Assembly: GCA_018224445.1 (NCBI GenBank)
Contig: JAGTVA010000113.1
Span: forward strand, 1 to 36,610
Source: Saprospiraceae bacterium
Lineage (GTDB): Bacteria; Bacteroidota; Bacteroidia; Chitinophagales; Saprospiraceae
Length of the DNA stretch: 36,610 nucleotides
Direction: 5' to 3'
Of this stretch, positions 8,829 through 17,730 are shown piece by piece (the first letter of the stretch is position 1; every line of letters starts with the position of its first letter). Under the pieces are notes generated by a model. That model ran no database searches. It was given only the letters and a program-made list of their open reading frames with translations, and was not told where the DNA came from. The position numbers and the translations under genes are program-made.

Positions 8829-9923
8829 TTAAAAAGCCTCTCCAACAGTCAGGTAAAATCCGGAGGTGTTTTTCCCCAGTGCATAATCCAATCGTACATT
8901 TAACTGGTTTTTCCTGTCTATCTGCACCCGCAATCCGGCACCGGCAGTCCATTTGAGTCCATCGAAATAGCTAGTCGAATACTCTCCAAATACATTGCCC
9001 AATCCTCCAAAAGCCACCATCCCGAATCGCTTATAAACTTTAAACCTGACTTCCGATTGGTATCCCAGGGAATATAAATCCCTGAATCTTCCCTCGTAAT
9101 ACCCTCTCATCCATTTCGGCCCACCCAATAATGCCATTTCATAAAAGGGAGTTTGCGAAGTACTGCCCTCGAAAAAAACTCCGTTCACCCAAATAATATG
9201 GCTGTTCAACTGGTTGTATTTTACTCCCTCCAACTTGAATTTACTAAAGGTATAATCACTCCATAAATTCGTGTTGGAGTGATCTATGGATGCATTCAGG
9301 TATATGCCTTCCGAGGGATAAAAAATATAATCCCTACTGTCGTATACTACATTAATACCCCACCTAAAAACCTGTCCACCAGTGTACCCCGTGATATTTT
9401 CATCGATTAGAACTCCCTCGGAATCCAGGTCACTTATTTTCATTTGATCAAAACCCAAACCCACTCCCAGATAGAAGTTGCCCCCCAACAATCTATACAC
9501 ACTTAGTCGAAATTCGGGGAAATCAGCCCTGTAATTTTCTCTTTGCTCGTTTAGAGTTTGATTCCCAAGATCGTAAAACCGATAAAAGTATCTGTAGTAG
9601 CCCATCTCCCCTTTAACCCACCAATTCTCCCGGTTGGAGTACAGAGAAAATGGCAAATACGCAATTATTTGCTTCTCCAATGTGTATCCGAACAGCATTT
9701 GAATCTGCGAGGGTTTCATGCTTTCCTCCTGATTTTTCCATCTGAAATTTATAGCCCCTACCAATCCAAAAGCCCAGTTGGTTTCCGGTTGATAAAAGAC
9801 TATGGGAAAGGCTGCCCAGGTGTATTTTTTCAATGTATCCTCTTCGTATTGCACTGTGGCCGTTGCCGACAATGGCGACACCAGAATCATCAGCGCAAAA
9901 ACAACAGGGCAAAAATATTTCAC
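8829..9923 (-). CDS. BamA/TamA-family (Omp85-like) outer-membrane barrel without POTRA domains
   Basis: A 364-residue protein with signal peptide (cut near SATA), followed directly by barrel strands. The fragment MRGYYEGRFRD matches the conserved loop-6 (V/M)RG(F/Y) motif of the Omp85 superfamily, and GGQVFRWGINVVYDSRDYIFYPSEG matches the family's late strands. The C-terminus VGEAF ends in Phe, a barrel-insertion signal. POTRA repeats are absent, so this is the short surface-antigen type rather than BamA itself. It sits just upstream of the TonB-dependent receptor gene on the same strand, suggesting a functional link, but the role is unknown. Confidence 0.8.
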   Translation of the reverse strand: MKYFCPVVFALMILVSPLSATATVQYEEDTLKKYTWAAFPIVFYQPETNWAFGLVGAINFRWKNQEESMKPSQIQMLFGYTLEKQIIAYLPFSLYSNRENWWVKGEMGYYRYFYRFYDLGNQTLNEQRENYRADFPEFRLSVYRLLGGNFYLGVGLGFDQMKISDLDSEGVLIDENITGYTGGQVFRWGINVVYDSRDYIFYPSEGIYLNASIDHSNTNLWSDYTFSKFKLEGVKYNQLNSHIIWVNGVFFEGSTSQTPFYEMALLGGPKWMRGYYEGRFRDLYSLGYQSEVRFKVYKRFGMVAFGGLGNVFGEYSTSYFDGLKWTAGAGLRVQIDRKNQLNVRLDYALGKNTSGFYLTVGEAF

Positions 9924-10026
9924 TTTTTAAAGTTTTTTCACAAGGGTGGACTGGGGATGGTAAATCTAATCGTCTCGGGGCTGTGTTTATCTTAATATTC
10001 TGTTCAATAGGGTAATATCTTCAGCA

Positions 10027-10560
10027 TTACCAAACTTTTTGGAGCGCCTCGTTATCCATCCATTTACTCCATCTCTTATTGTACGTATGAATTTCTTTGG
10101 TGGATTTATTTTCCGGATTAACGAGGGGAAAATCCCGGTTGGCCCATTCAAATATACTTCCGTATAGGTTATAAACCTTGCGGTATCCCGCCTCCTGAAG
10201 AAGCTCTCCAATTTTTTCGCTGCGATAGCCAATCGAACAGTACACCACAATAGGTTGGTCTAAGTCAAACCGCTCTTTGATACCGGCCAGGTCAAAATCC
10301 CTGTACCCCACAAAAGTAGAACCGGGAATACTGCTGACTCTGAACTCCTCCTCTTCTCGCGCGTCCAATATAACATAGTCTTCCTTATGCTCCCTGAGTT
10401 TTTCAACCGATAAAACGGGTACAGAAAAAGACAAGTACCGTTTTACCCGCTGCTCAAATTCCGGGTTCTCACAATATTGCTGCCCGAGGGAGGCCTGCTT
10501 ACATCCCAATAATACGGCAAAAAAGGCGATGAAAATTTTAAATAGGGTTCTGCTCCTCAT
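10027..10560 (-). CDS. Rhodanese-domain lipoprotein
   Basis: A 177-residue protein with a lipobox-type signal peptide (AVLLGC, lipidated Cys at 20), then a single rhodanese domain of about residues 45-150. The domain has LDAREEEEF and the active-site loop VVYCSIGYRSEK, with catalytic Cys at 108. Single-domain rhodaneses shuttle sulfane sulfur or act in redox homeostasis; the lipid anchor places this one in the periplasm facing a membrane. Its ATG overlaps the mvaD stop (ATGA), so translation of the two is coupled. The connection to isoprenoid synthesis is positional only. Confidence 0.87.
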   Translation of the reverse strand: MRSRTLFKIFIAFFAVLLGCKQASLGQQYCENPEFEQRVKRYLSFSVPVLSVEKLREHKEDYVILDAREEEEFRVSSIPGSTFVGYRDFDLAGIKERFDLDQPIVVYCSIGYRSEKIGELLQEAGYRKVYNLYGSIFEWANRDFPLVNPENKSTKEIHTYNKRWSKWMDNEALQKVW

Positions 10561-11663
10561 TTCGATTTTATTTTTTCAGGGCCCTTTCCACATTGGTCAA
10601 AAATAGACTTCCCCTCTATGCAATAGGGCAGTAATTGATCTTCAATAAAACTCTCCACTTTTAATGAAACATCCTCAGGGTACAACAAGTGTACATTGGG
10701 CCCCGCATCCAGAGTAAAAAACAAGGGTATTCCGGTATCTTGTCTGAAGGACCTAACCCGGTTGATAACCGCAATGGTATTGGGATCAAATAAAATGTAA
10801 GATGGATTAGAAGTCAACATCAATGCGTGCAGCATCAGGGCTTCGTTCTCAATAATCTCACCTACCTCATCTACATGCCCCAATTTCAGCGATCTCAGGA
10901 TATTCTGGAGGTTTTTTCCGGCCACTTCAAACCGCTGTCTGGAAAATTGATGCATATCCATGAGTGCATGTCCCTCACTGCTGGATACGGATTTGGGTTG
11001 ATCGCTCACCACCAATATGGCGTCTTTGAAGGACTTAAAAACAGGATGAATCATATTGTCCACGGGTATGGCGTGCTCGTCGGAAGAGTCGTCCACCCCT
11101 TTGGTAAATCCCCATAGCGCAGCGGGCCCAAAAACCGACCTGCACGCACTTCCCGAAGCCAACCGGGCTACGTAGGATGCTTTTTTATAAAATTCTGAGC
11201 CGGAGTCCTCCACAAACAGTTGCTCTTCCAGGTCGCACAAACAGAGTGCCAACGCACTCATTGAGGAGGCTGAGGAAGCGATACCTGAGCTGTGTGGAAA
11301 AGAATTGTGCGTGTGGACGGTCAGTTTCAATTGTGCTATAAAAGGGAAAATATCCTTTACTCCTTCTAAAAACAAAGAGATTCTCTTTTCAAATGCCGGG
11401 TTTCTCTCCTTTTCAAAATACAATTCCAATTGAATGGAGTCGCTGTGGGTATCTTCTCTGAGTTTTCCCCTGAGTTCCATTACTGTATGTGCTTCACTCA
11501 GGGTAAAACTGACAGATGGATTGGAGGGAATTTGGCGACCGTATTTTCCCCAGTATTTGACCAGTGCAATATTTGAAGGGCTTTTCCACAGGGCCCGAAC
11601 GGGCTTAAATTCTGCTGAGTTAATTATGTGTTTAGGACTGGAGTATTTATCAGGCATAGGCAA
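10557..11663 (-). CDS. mvaD: Diphosphomevalonate decarboxylase
   Basis: A 368-residue GHMP-superfamily enzyme that decarboxylates mevalonate 5-diphosphate to isopentenyl diphosphate at the end of the mevalonate pathway. Diagnostic motifs are SPSNIALVKYWGK near the N-terminus, the ATP-binding HSSGIASSASSMSAL, ARLASGSACRSVFG around residue 180 and FTLDAGPNVHLLY near 315. Mevalonate-pathway use is usual in Cytophagia and Flavobacteriia. A second ATG two codons downstream (11657) is an equally possible start. The gene follows the DUF4294 gene by 17 bp and overlaps the rhodanese gene by 4 bp, so it sits inside an operon. Confidence 0.94.
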   Translation of the reverse strand: MPMPDKYSSPKHIINSAEFKPVRALWKSPSNIALVKYWGKYGRQIPSNPSVSFTLSEAHTVMELRGKLREDTHSDSIQLELYFEKERNPAFEKRISLFLEGVKDIFPFIAQLKLTVHTHNSFPHSSGIASSASSMSALALCLCDLEEQLFVEDSGSEFYKKASYVARLASGSACRSVFGPAALWGFTKGVDDSSDEHAIPVDNMIHPVFKSFKDAILVVSDQPKSVSSSEGHALMDMHQFSRQRFEVAGKNLQNILRSLKLGHVDEVGEIIENEALMLHALMLTSNPSYILFDPNTIAVINRVRSFRQDTGIPLFFTLDAGPNVHLLYPEDVSLKVESFIEDQLLPYCIEGKSIFDQCGKGPEKIKSK

Positions 11664-11680
11664 AAACTAGATAATAAGTA

Positions 11681-12319
11681 TTATTCGGATTGAGGGAGTT
11701 CAACAAAATTTCCCGCAGTGGGTTTAATTATTAAATCGCCGAGAACGAGATCGAGTAATTTATCCTCTCCCGGTAAATATCCCTCCCTGAGATTGTAACC
11801 AAAAAGTGAACTCAGGGTGCTCCAATAGGTAGCGGTAAGTCCATTTCTGAGGTCTTTGATTAAAAAGTACATGGGGATATCCAACTCCTTTTCTATCATT
11901 TTGGTCAATATATAGCCCTGGGTGCGTGTCATTCCCTTCAGGGGTTCTTCAAACTCATTTCGCAAATCTCTTTGCAACTTTCTGATATACTTCCTTCTCT
12001 CCCTGTTGCTCATCTCTTCGGTTTGGGATTCCAACTGCCTGAACATATGAATGGCTGTCAGGGCATATGGATAAACATAAGCTGCGTGACGCTTATACCT
12101 TAAATACATCAGGTAGTCTTCCCTGTTTTCAAAACTCCTGGGACTACTGATGGTCACCTGGTCCAGATTGGCCAAATAAAGAGTGTCTCCATTCTCTTGT
12201 ACTATAGCTGAATAAACGTCCCCCTTGTATTCAAAATACTCCTCCTCCTGTGCCTGCACGGTACTGATATTCCAGACAGCAAACCAAAAAATACCCAATA
12301 TATATAGTAACCTCATCAT
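11681..12319 (-). CDS. DUF4294-domain exported protein
   Basis: A 212-residue protein with a signal peptide cleaved near VQAQ. The body contains YLANLDQVTI, YLRYKRHAAYVYPYA and MTRTQGYILTKMIEKEL, the hallmark segments of DUF4294, a Bacteroidota-specific family of unknown function. A highly charged helix (about residues 95-135, SNRERRKYIRKLQRDLRNE) may form a coiled coil. It is probably periplasmic and is the first gene of a minus-strand operon leading into mvaD, separated by only 17 bp. Confidence 0.85.
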   Translation of the reverse strand: MMRLLYILGIFWFAVWNISTVQAQEEEYFEYKGDVYSAIVQENGDTLYLANLDQVTISSPRSFENREDYLMYLRYKRHAAYVYPYALTAIHMFRQLESQTEEMSNRERRKYIRKLQRDLRNEFEEPLKGMTRTQGYILTKMIEKELDIPMYFLIKDLRNGLTATYWSTLSSLFGYNLREGYLPGEDKLLDLVLGDLIIKPTAGNFVELPQSE

Positions 12320-12573
12320 TGTTATTCAATTTCTAATTTTACTGCGGCCGTGGACTTTCTCTCCGCTCTTCAATGGATTTTTTCCAAAAACAAATACGGC
12401 CGTTATTAATTCGAATGGTCAAAACCAATAAAACACAACTTCAAAGTAAATAAACCAAACAGAATCAATATACTTATAAAACTGGATTTAAAATCCACTA
12501 TAAATATCAAACGAACTTAAGTAATGAATCGTTTGATCTCGTGCAATAAAAAAATATTACTCATCTTTGAGGT

Positions 12574-13248
12574 ATGGAAAATGCCAACAGAATATTGCAT
12601 CAACTGGTTTCTATTGTTTTTAATCCCTTGTTGATCGTGTTTTACCTGTTGTTTTTAATGACGGTAATCAATCCCTTTGATTTTGTCGGTTTTGAGGGGA
12701 CCCAAAAACACATGTTGTTTTTTCAGGTGCTTATCAGTACTTTGATTTTGCCCGGCATTGCCATAATTATGTTGTATAGCTTGGGGTTGATAAGTTCTGT
12801 GGAATTGGGAGACTCCAAAGAGAGAATGTTCCCCTTTATTGCCACTGCCATTTTTTACCTTTGGTTGTTCGCCAATCTGGTCTACAATCCCACCATTCCT
12901 AAAATGTTAATAGTAGTGGTTTTTGGCGCTATACTCGGTTTATTTATAGCCATGGTGGTCAATTTATTTATTAAACTGAGCATACATTGTTTGGGAGTAG
13001 GGTCTTTATTTAGTTCCGTGGTAATTATAGCTTATGAGTGGTCGTTGTTATTTGACAGAAATGTAGCTTTTAATGAAAACACTATGGCACTTTTAATTGT
13101 ATTGTGTATTCTTGTTGCCGGGTTGGTTGGAAGCGCCAGATTACAACTAAAAGTACACACTCTAAAAGAAGTGTACACGGGCTATTTTGTGGGAATAATC
13201 AGTCCGGTTTTATCTTACACGACTATTGATTTAATTTTTTATGGATAA
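12574..13248 (+). CDS. PAP2-like integral membrane protein with degenerate active site
   Basis: A 224-residue protein with about six hydrophobic helices. The last part, SARLQLKVHTLKEVYTGYFVG, has the shape of the third PAP2 phosphatase motif (S/A-R-x5-H-x3-D/E..G), and KLSIHCLGVGS occupies the place of the PSGH motif. An early DSKERMFPF stands where KxxxxxxRP would be. The first two motifs are incomplete, so lipid-phosphatase activity is doubtful although the fold assignment is reasonable. The gene overlaps nadD by 8 bp (ATGGATAA), so the two are translationally coupled. Confidence 0.6.
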   Translation: MENANRILHQLVSIVFNPLLIVFYLLFLMTVINPFDFVGFEGTQKHMLFFQVLISTLILPGIAIIMLYSLGLISSVELGDSKERMFPFIATAIFYLWLFANLVYNPTIPKMLIVVVFGAILGLFIAMVVNLFIKLSIHCLGVGSLFSSVVIIAYEWSLLFDRNVAFNENTMALLIVLCILVAGLVGSARLQLKVHTLKEVYTGYFVGIISPVLSYTTIDLIFYG

Positions 13249-13825
13249 AAAAACGGGTTTATTTTTCGGTTCCTTTAATCCCATTCACACCGGTCATTTG
13301 ATTATTGCCAACTTCATGGCAACAAAAACCGACCTGGATGAGGTTTGGCTGGTGATATCTCCCCACAATCCCCTAAAGAAGAAAAGCAGCCTGGCTCCGG
13401 AGCGCGACCGCCAACATCTGGTAGAAATAGCCATAGAGGACAACAACAATTTACGCAGCAGCGATATTGAATTTTACCTCCCTCAACCCTCCTACACCAT
13501 TGATACTCTGATACACCTCAAAGAAAAGTTTTCCGACAGGAAGTTTTGTCTAATAATGGGAGCCGATAATCTCAAAACCATTCACAAGTGGAAAAATTTT
13601 GAAATTCTATTGAGAGATTACGAAATATACCTTTACGACAGACCGGGTTTTAATATCGATCAAAACCTGCTGAAAGAAGCTAAAATAAGCTACTTCCAAA
13701 GCCCTTCAATCAACATATCTTCCACTTATATCAGAAATTGCCTGAAAGAGGGAAATTCCGTACGGTATCTGGTACCCGAACCGGTATACGACTATTTAAC
13801 CCAGCATAATTTTTATAAAAAATAA
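13241..13825 (+). CDS. nadD: Nicotinate-nucleotide adenylyltransferase
   Basis: A 194-residue cytoplasmic enzyme that transfers AMP from ATP to nicotinate mononucleotide, making deamido-NAD in NAD biosynthesis. The nucleotidyltransferase signature GSFNPIHTGHL carries the two catalytic histidines (H16, H19), and the C-terminal ISSTYIR is the second ATP-binding motif; MGADNLKTIHKW is also characteristic. Its length is usual. It overlaps the PAP2-like gene and ends 6 bp from the stop of the convergent hydrolase gene. NAD kinase is encoded further right in the same window but in a separate unit. Confidence 0.95.
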   Translation: MDKKTGLFFGSFNPIHTGHLIIANFMATKTDLDEVWLVISPHNPLKKKSSLAPERDRQHLVEIAIEDNNNLRSSDIEFYLPQPSYTIDTLIHLKEKFSDRKFCLIMGADNLKTIHKWKNFEILLRDYEIYLYDRPGFNIDQNLLKEAKISYFQSPSINISSTYIRNCLKEGNSVRYLVPEPVYDYLTQHNFYKK

Positions 13826-13831
13826 GGGCTT

Positions 13832-14596
13832 TTAACTATTTACCTTCTGCAAAAAGCCATCTAAAATAAGGTTGAATTTTTCGGGGTGTTCCATCATAGG
13901 GGCGTGACCGCATTTGTCGATAAAGTGAAGTTCTGAATTGGTCAATAATTCGTGGAATTTTTCCCCCACAAAAGGAGGGGTAATATTGTCTTGTTTTCCC
14001 CAAATCAGGCAAGTGGGGGCTTTTATCATGTGCAATTTATCTCCGAGGTTGTTTCTGACTGCTGATTTAGCTATTGCAATTACCCTGATGGCTTTGTTTC
14101 TGTTGTTGACAATCTCAAATACCTCATCTACCAATTCGTCCGTAGCGACGTTGGGGTCGTAAAAAGTAGATTGCGTTTTTTCCTTTATAAATTCGTAATT
14201 GCCCCTCTTGGGAAAAGTGGATCCCATAGCACTTTCAAACAAACCCGAACTACCGGTGAGAACAATGGATTGCGTTTTATCCGGCCTGTGCAATGCGTAC
14301 AAAAGTGTAATGTGTCCACCCAGAGAATTTCCGAGTACATTGACCTTTTCATAACCCATGGTATCCACAAATGAATCCACGTGCTTTACTAAGCCCCTTA
14401 ACCCCAGTTTTCGAAAAGGCATGTCGTATATAGGCAATATAGGCACGACTACATTGTAACTGTCGCTGTACCTGTTTAATATTCCCTCAAAATTACTTAA
14501 GGCTCCAAATAACCCGTGCAGCAACATCAACACATTATCACCACCTCCCGTCTCTATATAATTAAAATCTCCAGACTTCTTTAATTCGTATTCCAT
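13832..14596 (-). CDS. Alpha/beta hydrolase
   Basis: A 254-residue single-domain alpha/beta hydrolase with no signal peptide, hence cytoplasmic. The oxyanion-hole loop LLHGLFG is near residue 28, the nucleophile elbow GNSLGG gives Ser 91, the acid lies in WGKQDNITPP (Asp near 203) and the histidine in DKCGHAPMMEHP near 235. The pattern fits the BioH/MhpC-like group that hydrolyses small esters or C-C bonds. Substrate unknown. The gene is convergent with nadD. Confidence 0.88.
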   Translation of the reverse strand: MEYELKKSGDFNYIETGGGDNVLMLLHGLFGALSNFEGILNRYSDSYNVVVPILPIYDMPFRKLGLRGLVKHVDSFVDTMGYEKVNVLGNSLGGHITLLYALHRPDKTQSIVLTGSSGLFESAMGSTFPKRGNYEFIKEKTQSTFYDPNVATDELVDEVFEIVNNRNKAIRVIAIAKSAVRNNLGDKLHMIKAPTCLIWGKQDNITPPFVGEKFHELLTNSELHFIDKCGHAPMMEHPEKFNLILDGFLQKVNS

Positions 14597-15055
14597 CCTA
14601 TGATTTAATGAATATAAGTAGCAAAATTAGGTTATTATTTAGTTTTCTTAAATTACTTGCCTATAAATTTACAACAATAGTTGATATTTTCAACCATATG
14701 TCTATACCAATGCGTAAAATTTTAATCCGGATTAGTCATGAGGGTTAATTTCGCGTCAATTCAATATACTAGCTTTGGGGAGGGCGTTATTTGAATTTAT
14801 TACTGATGGTTTCGGGCCTTGGCGGTTTTTATTGATTGTATTTATCTTTTCCCCATTGGGCCGTATTATTCAAAATCATTTTTCACCCGATCACCTCACC
14901 AAACAAACAGGCCCGATCCTTGCAATATATTATAATATAATACAATCGCGCCTGACTGTAATCGTATCCTTTTAGGCGAATGCTGTGTCTGTTGTGGATG
15001 TGTATGTTGTATTTCATAAGGTTGATTTCGGTTGATCTCCTAATATTTTTCGCAT
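14597..15055. other. Non-coding stretch between hydrolase and ctaA genes
   Basis: About 460 bp without a convincing gene. It holds the upstream region of the hydrolase gene (left) and the downstream region of ctaA (right). A perfect palindrome AATCCGGATT lies near 14730 and a TAnnTTTG-type promoter element (TAGCTTTG) at 14770-14777 on the plus strand. The 66-residue plus-strand ORF starting at TTG 14775 shows no family resemblance and was not called. Confidence 0.4.
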
Positions 15056-16138
15056 TTATACACTATTGTCAATAGAATTTCCCCCCTTCCCTGAATCACT
15101 CCGATGACACCCCAAATAAATAATAAAAAACAAACTCAATAGCAAAATAGAGGCAATAGTCTGGTGTAGGACACCCCAAAATACGGGAATTTCCCCCCAT
15201 GAATTAACCACCGTTACAATTCCGACCACCACTTGACTCAACAAAATTCCCGAAAAAATTAAAATGGCTTTCCGCAACAGCGGATCGGTGTACTTCTTGT
15301 AATAGCGAAAGGATAAAAACAAACCCGCAACCAGCAATACATAGGCGAGCATTCTATGAAAAAACTGCACAAAGGCAGACATAAACAGACTGTCGTCGTA
15401 ATAGGTAAAATTATTGGCCGTCCAATTTTTGCTGTCCATAATTTCACCGGGTATCAACTCCCCGTGCATATCCGGCCAGGTTGGATAAAAAAGAGCCGCT
15501 TTGGTTCCGGACATCATCCCTCCCAAAAATATCTGCAGCACCAATAAAACTAAAAATACATACCACGGCTTCAGACTGAATGAAAAATTGAGCTTTCTCA
15601 ATCCGATAACACCGTAACCTACCCAGGCCAGATAGGTAAATAAGGTCAACCCCAGTAACAGATGTATGGAGAGTTTATACGCATTTACCCACGGCCGATC
15701 CTGCAACCCACTGGCCACCATTATCCACCCGATGGAAGCCACTACCGCCGCAAGGCCTATAACCGACAGGAGTTTTTTAATCAGTAACTTATCTAATTTC
15801 TTTTTGATTAAAAAATAAATAAACGGCAAGAGAAAAACAAAAAACATCAATCTGGCCCACACGCGATGGACGTACTCCCAGAAATAAATGTACTTAAAAT
15901 CCGCCAGGGACATACCTCTGTTAATTTGTTGATACTGCGGTGTTTCTCTGTATAATTCGAAGGCCTCCTCCCATTGTTTTTCATTCAAGGGAGGTAAGGT
16001 ACCCGTGACAATTTCCCATTTGGTGATAGACAATCCACTTCCGGTAAGTCGCGTAATACCCCCGATAACTATTTGGAAAAAAACCATGACGATTCCTATC
16101 CAAATCCATATTTGAACCGATTTTGAATATCTATTCAT
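15056..16138 (-). CDS. ctaA: Heme A synthase (COX15/CtaA family)
   Basis: A 360-residue inner-membrane protein with eight predicted helices that oxidises the C8 methyl of heme O to give heme A for aa3-type cytochrome oxidase. The four conserved heme-ligand or near-heme histidines are all present: H91 (EYVHR), H159 (SIHL), H261 (FFHRM) and H325 (LHQT). The N-terminal GGITRLTGSGLSITKWEIVTG is the family signature. The size and single-chain two-half layout match the proteobacterial/mitochondrial-type enzyme. It faces away from dtd across the AT-rich candidate origin. No ctaB or oxidase genes are in the window. Confidence 0.94.
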   Translation of the reverse strand: MNRYSKSVQIWIWIGIVMVFFQIVIGGITRLTGSGLSITKWEIVTGTLPPLNEKQWEEAFELYRETPQYQQINRGMSLADFKYIYFWEYVHRVWARLMFFVFLLPFIYFLIKKKLDKLLIKKLLSVIGLAAVVASIGWIMVASGLQDRPWVNAYKLSIHLLLGLTLFTYLAWVGYGVIGLRKLNFSFSLKPWYVFLVLLVLQIFLGGMMSGTKAALFYPTWPDMHGELIPGEIMDSKNWTANNFTYYDDSLFMSAFVQFFHRMLAYVLLVAGLFLSFRYYKKYTDPLLRKAILIFSGILLSQVVVGIVTVVNSWGEIPVFWGVLHQTIASILLLSLFFIIYLGCHRSDSGKGGNSIDNSV

Positions 16139-16633
16139 ATATTATGTTTAAATTCTAAATTCATAAAAACTTATTTATTCACATTTCCCCCTCTCCTATT
16201 ATTAATAATTTATTCTCTAGATAAAAAATAATGATTATTATTAAGTGTGTGGATGTGTTATTAAGTTTTTGTCTAAATACTTTGATATTTGTTTTTCATC
16301 ATTTAACAGATGTATTTAAACATCCTTAATAATTAGGAATCAATTGAAAAGGATGTTATCCACATGGACATTTAATTACACATATTTAAAAAATTATTAT
16401 AAATATGTTGTTAATATGTTTGTTTTAATCGTGAATGAAAATAAATTAATGGGTATAAAAATAATGTATATATTAATTTTAAATATAACTTCAGATTAAT
16501 TAGACTTTATCCACTTTTAATCAATACTTATCCACTTTGAAAGTTATGTATTTAATATAGAAAGTAAACTTAAAAAGGACCCTTAAAACGATATTGAAAG
16601 AGGAGTAAATTTTTTCAAAAATAGCAAAAGAAA
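16139..16633. other. oriC: Candidate chromosomal replication origin (oriC) with DnaA-box cluster
   Basis: A 495-bp, extremely AT-rich intergenic region between divergent ctaA and dtd. Two exact matches to the DnaA-box consensus TTATNCACA are seen: TTATTCACA at 16175-16183 and TTATCCACA at 16356-16364. Two 8/9 matches TTATCCACT lie at 16507-16515 and 16528-16536, 12 bp apart, all in the same orientation. A weaker inverted site TGTGGATGT is at 16248-16256. Between the second and third boxes (about 16380-16505) the DNA is almost all A and T, as expected for an unwinding element. Gene orientation switches here from mainly minus to mainly plus, and parS sites lie about 9.6 kb away. dnaA is not adjacent, but in Bacteroidota oriC is often not next to dnaA. 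Confidence 0.65.
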
Positions 16634-17101
16634 ATGAGAGCTGTATTACAGAGATGTCAAAGGGCGGAAGTATTTGCTGAAGAAGCCGGTAAAGAGGTGA
16701 GCAGAGGTAAAATAAATAAAGGTTTGGTAGTTTTACTAAGTGTGGAGAATGAGGACGATCAAACGGATTTGGATTACCTGCTGAAAAAGGTGGTGAATAT
16801 GCGCATTTTTAATGACGAGGAGGGTAAAATGAATTTGTCCGTAAAGGACGTGGGAGGGGACATAGCTGCTGTCAGTCAATTTACTCTTCACGCCAATACC
16901 AAAAAGGGAAACAGGCCTTCCTATAATCGCTGTGGGGATCCCGATCACGCCTTGTACTGGTACGACAAATTTATCAAAACCCTGGAAGGTACTTTTAAGG
17001 GAAAAGTAATTTCAGGGGTATTCGGAGCTCATATGAAGATTGACTTTGTCAATGACGGTCCGGTTACTATAATTTTAGACAGTAAGGATAAAAATTTTTG
17101 A
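16634..17101 (+). CDS. dtd: D-aminoacyl-tRNA deacylase
   Basis: A 155-residue homodimeric cytoplasmic enzyme that removes D-amino acids (and glycine) wrongly attached to tRNA. The N-terminus MRAVLQRC and middle VVNMRIFNDEEGKMNLSVKD are characteristic. The two active-site motifs are present: SQFTL (residues 81-85) and the cross-dimer NDGPVT (140-145) holding the cis Gly-Pro proofreading element. Length is standard (about 145-155). It is the first plus-strand gene right of the candidate origin and is followed after 2 bp by the MazG-like gene. Confidence 0.95.
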   Translation: MRAVLQRCQRAEVFAEEAGKEVSRGKINKGLVVLLSVENEDDQTDLDYLLKKVVNMRIFNDEEGKMNLSVKDVGGDIAAVSQFTLHANTKKGNRPSYNRCGDPDHALYWYDKFIKTLEGTFKGKVISGVFGAHMKIDFVNDGPVTIILDSKDKNF

Positions 17102-17103
17102 GG

Positions 17104-17442
17104 ATGGATATTGAAAAAGCCCAGCGCGCCGTAGATGATTGGATTGAGAAATACGGGATCCGTTACTTCGACGAAAAGACCAATATGCTCATATTGATGG
17201 AGGAAGTCGGAGAGCTGTCGAGATGGATGGCCAGATCTTATGGAGAACAATCTTTTAAAGCACCGGTTAAAGAGAACCTTGTTAAGGAAAGTATTACCGA
17301 CGAAATGGCGGACATCTTCTTTGTACTTTTGTGTTTGTGCAACCAGATGGATATAGATTTATCCACTGCTTTTGTTAAGAATTTAGACAAAAAATCCAGA
17401 AGAGACAGTGGCCGGCACAAAGAAAACCCCAGGTTAAAATAG
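17104..17442 (+). CDS. MazG-like nucleotide pyrophosphohydrolase
   Basis: A 112-residue single-domain all-alpha NTP pyrophosphohydrolase. ATG 17104 is preferred over the TTG 17098 used in the ORF track. The metal-binding signature is complete: EEVGELSR around residue 30 and DEMADIFFVLLCL around residue 63 (the EExxE..ExxD pattern). Such enzymes hydrolyse (d)NTPs to monophosphates and are thought to clean the nucleotide pool; exact substrate unknown. It follows dtd by 2 bp, so the two quality-control genes are almost certainly co-transcribed. Confidence 0.88.
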   Translation: MDIEKAQRAVDDWIEKYGIRYFDEKTNMLILMEEVGELSRWMARSYGEQSFKAPVKENLVKESITDEMADIFFVLLCLCNQMDIDLSTAFVKNLDKKSRRDSGRHKENPRLK

Positions 17443-17730
17443 CACTACAGGATCCTATCCCAAGGCCCTGCTCCCATTTTATTTTTTTCGATAGTACTTC
17501 ACCAGAGTGGGATACCTCCCCACCAGACCTATAACCCCCTCTCACCTCAGAATAAAATTCATCAGCCGACTGTTTTATTTATTCGAATTATTTGACTTTG
17601 AGGCCAAATAAAAAAATTCAACGTAAATTTATTTTTTTAAAAGGTTGCTCATAATTGCAAATATTTTTAACCATTAAAATGTGTATTCCCTTTAATCTGG
17701 TTAATTTGTTTATTACTTTTGATTTACAAG

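Noticed and set aside
14775-14975. 66-residue plus-strand ORF in the hydrolase-ctaA gap
   Set aside because: Begins with TTG inside a promoter-like element, no ribosome binding site and no family resemblance.
17359-17367. DnaA-box-like TTATCCACT within the MazG-like gene, and its inverse at 29002-29010
   Set aside because: Single near-matches in or near coding DNA without an AT-rich element; probably chance, not counted in the origin.
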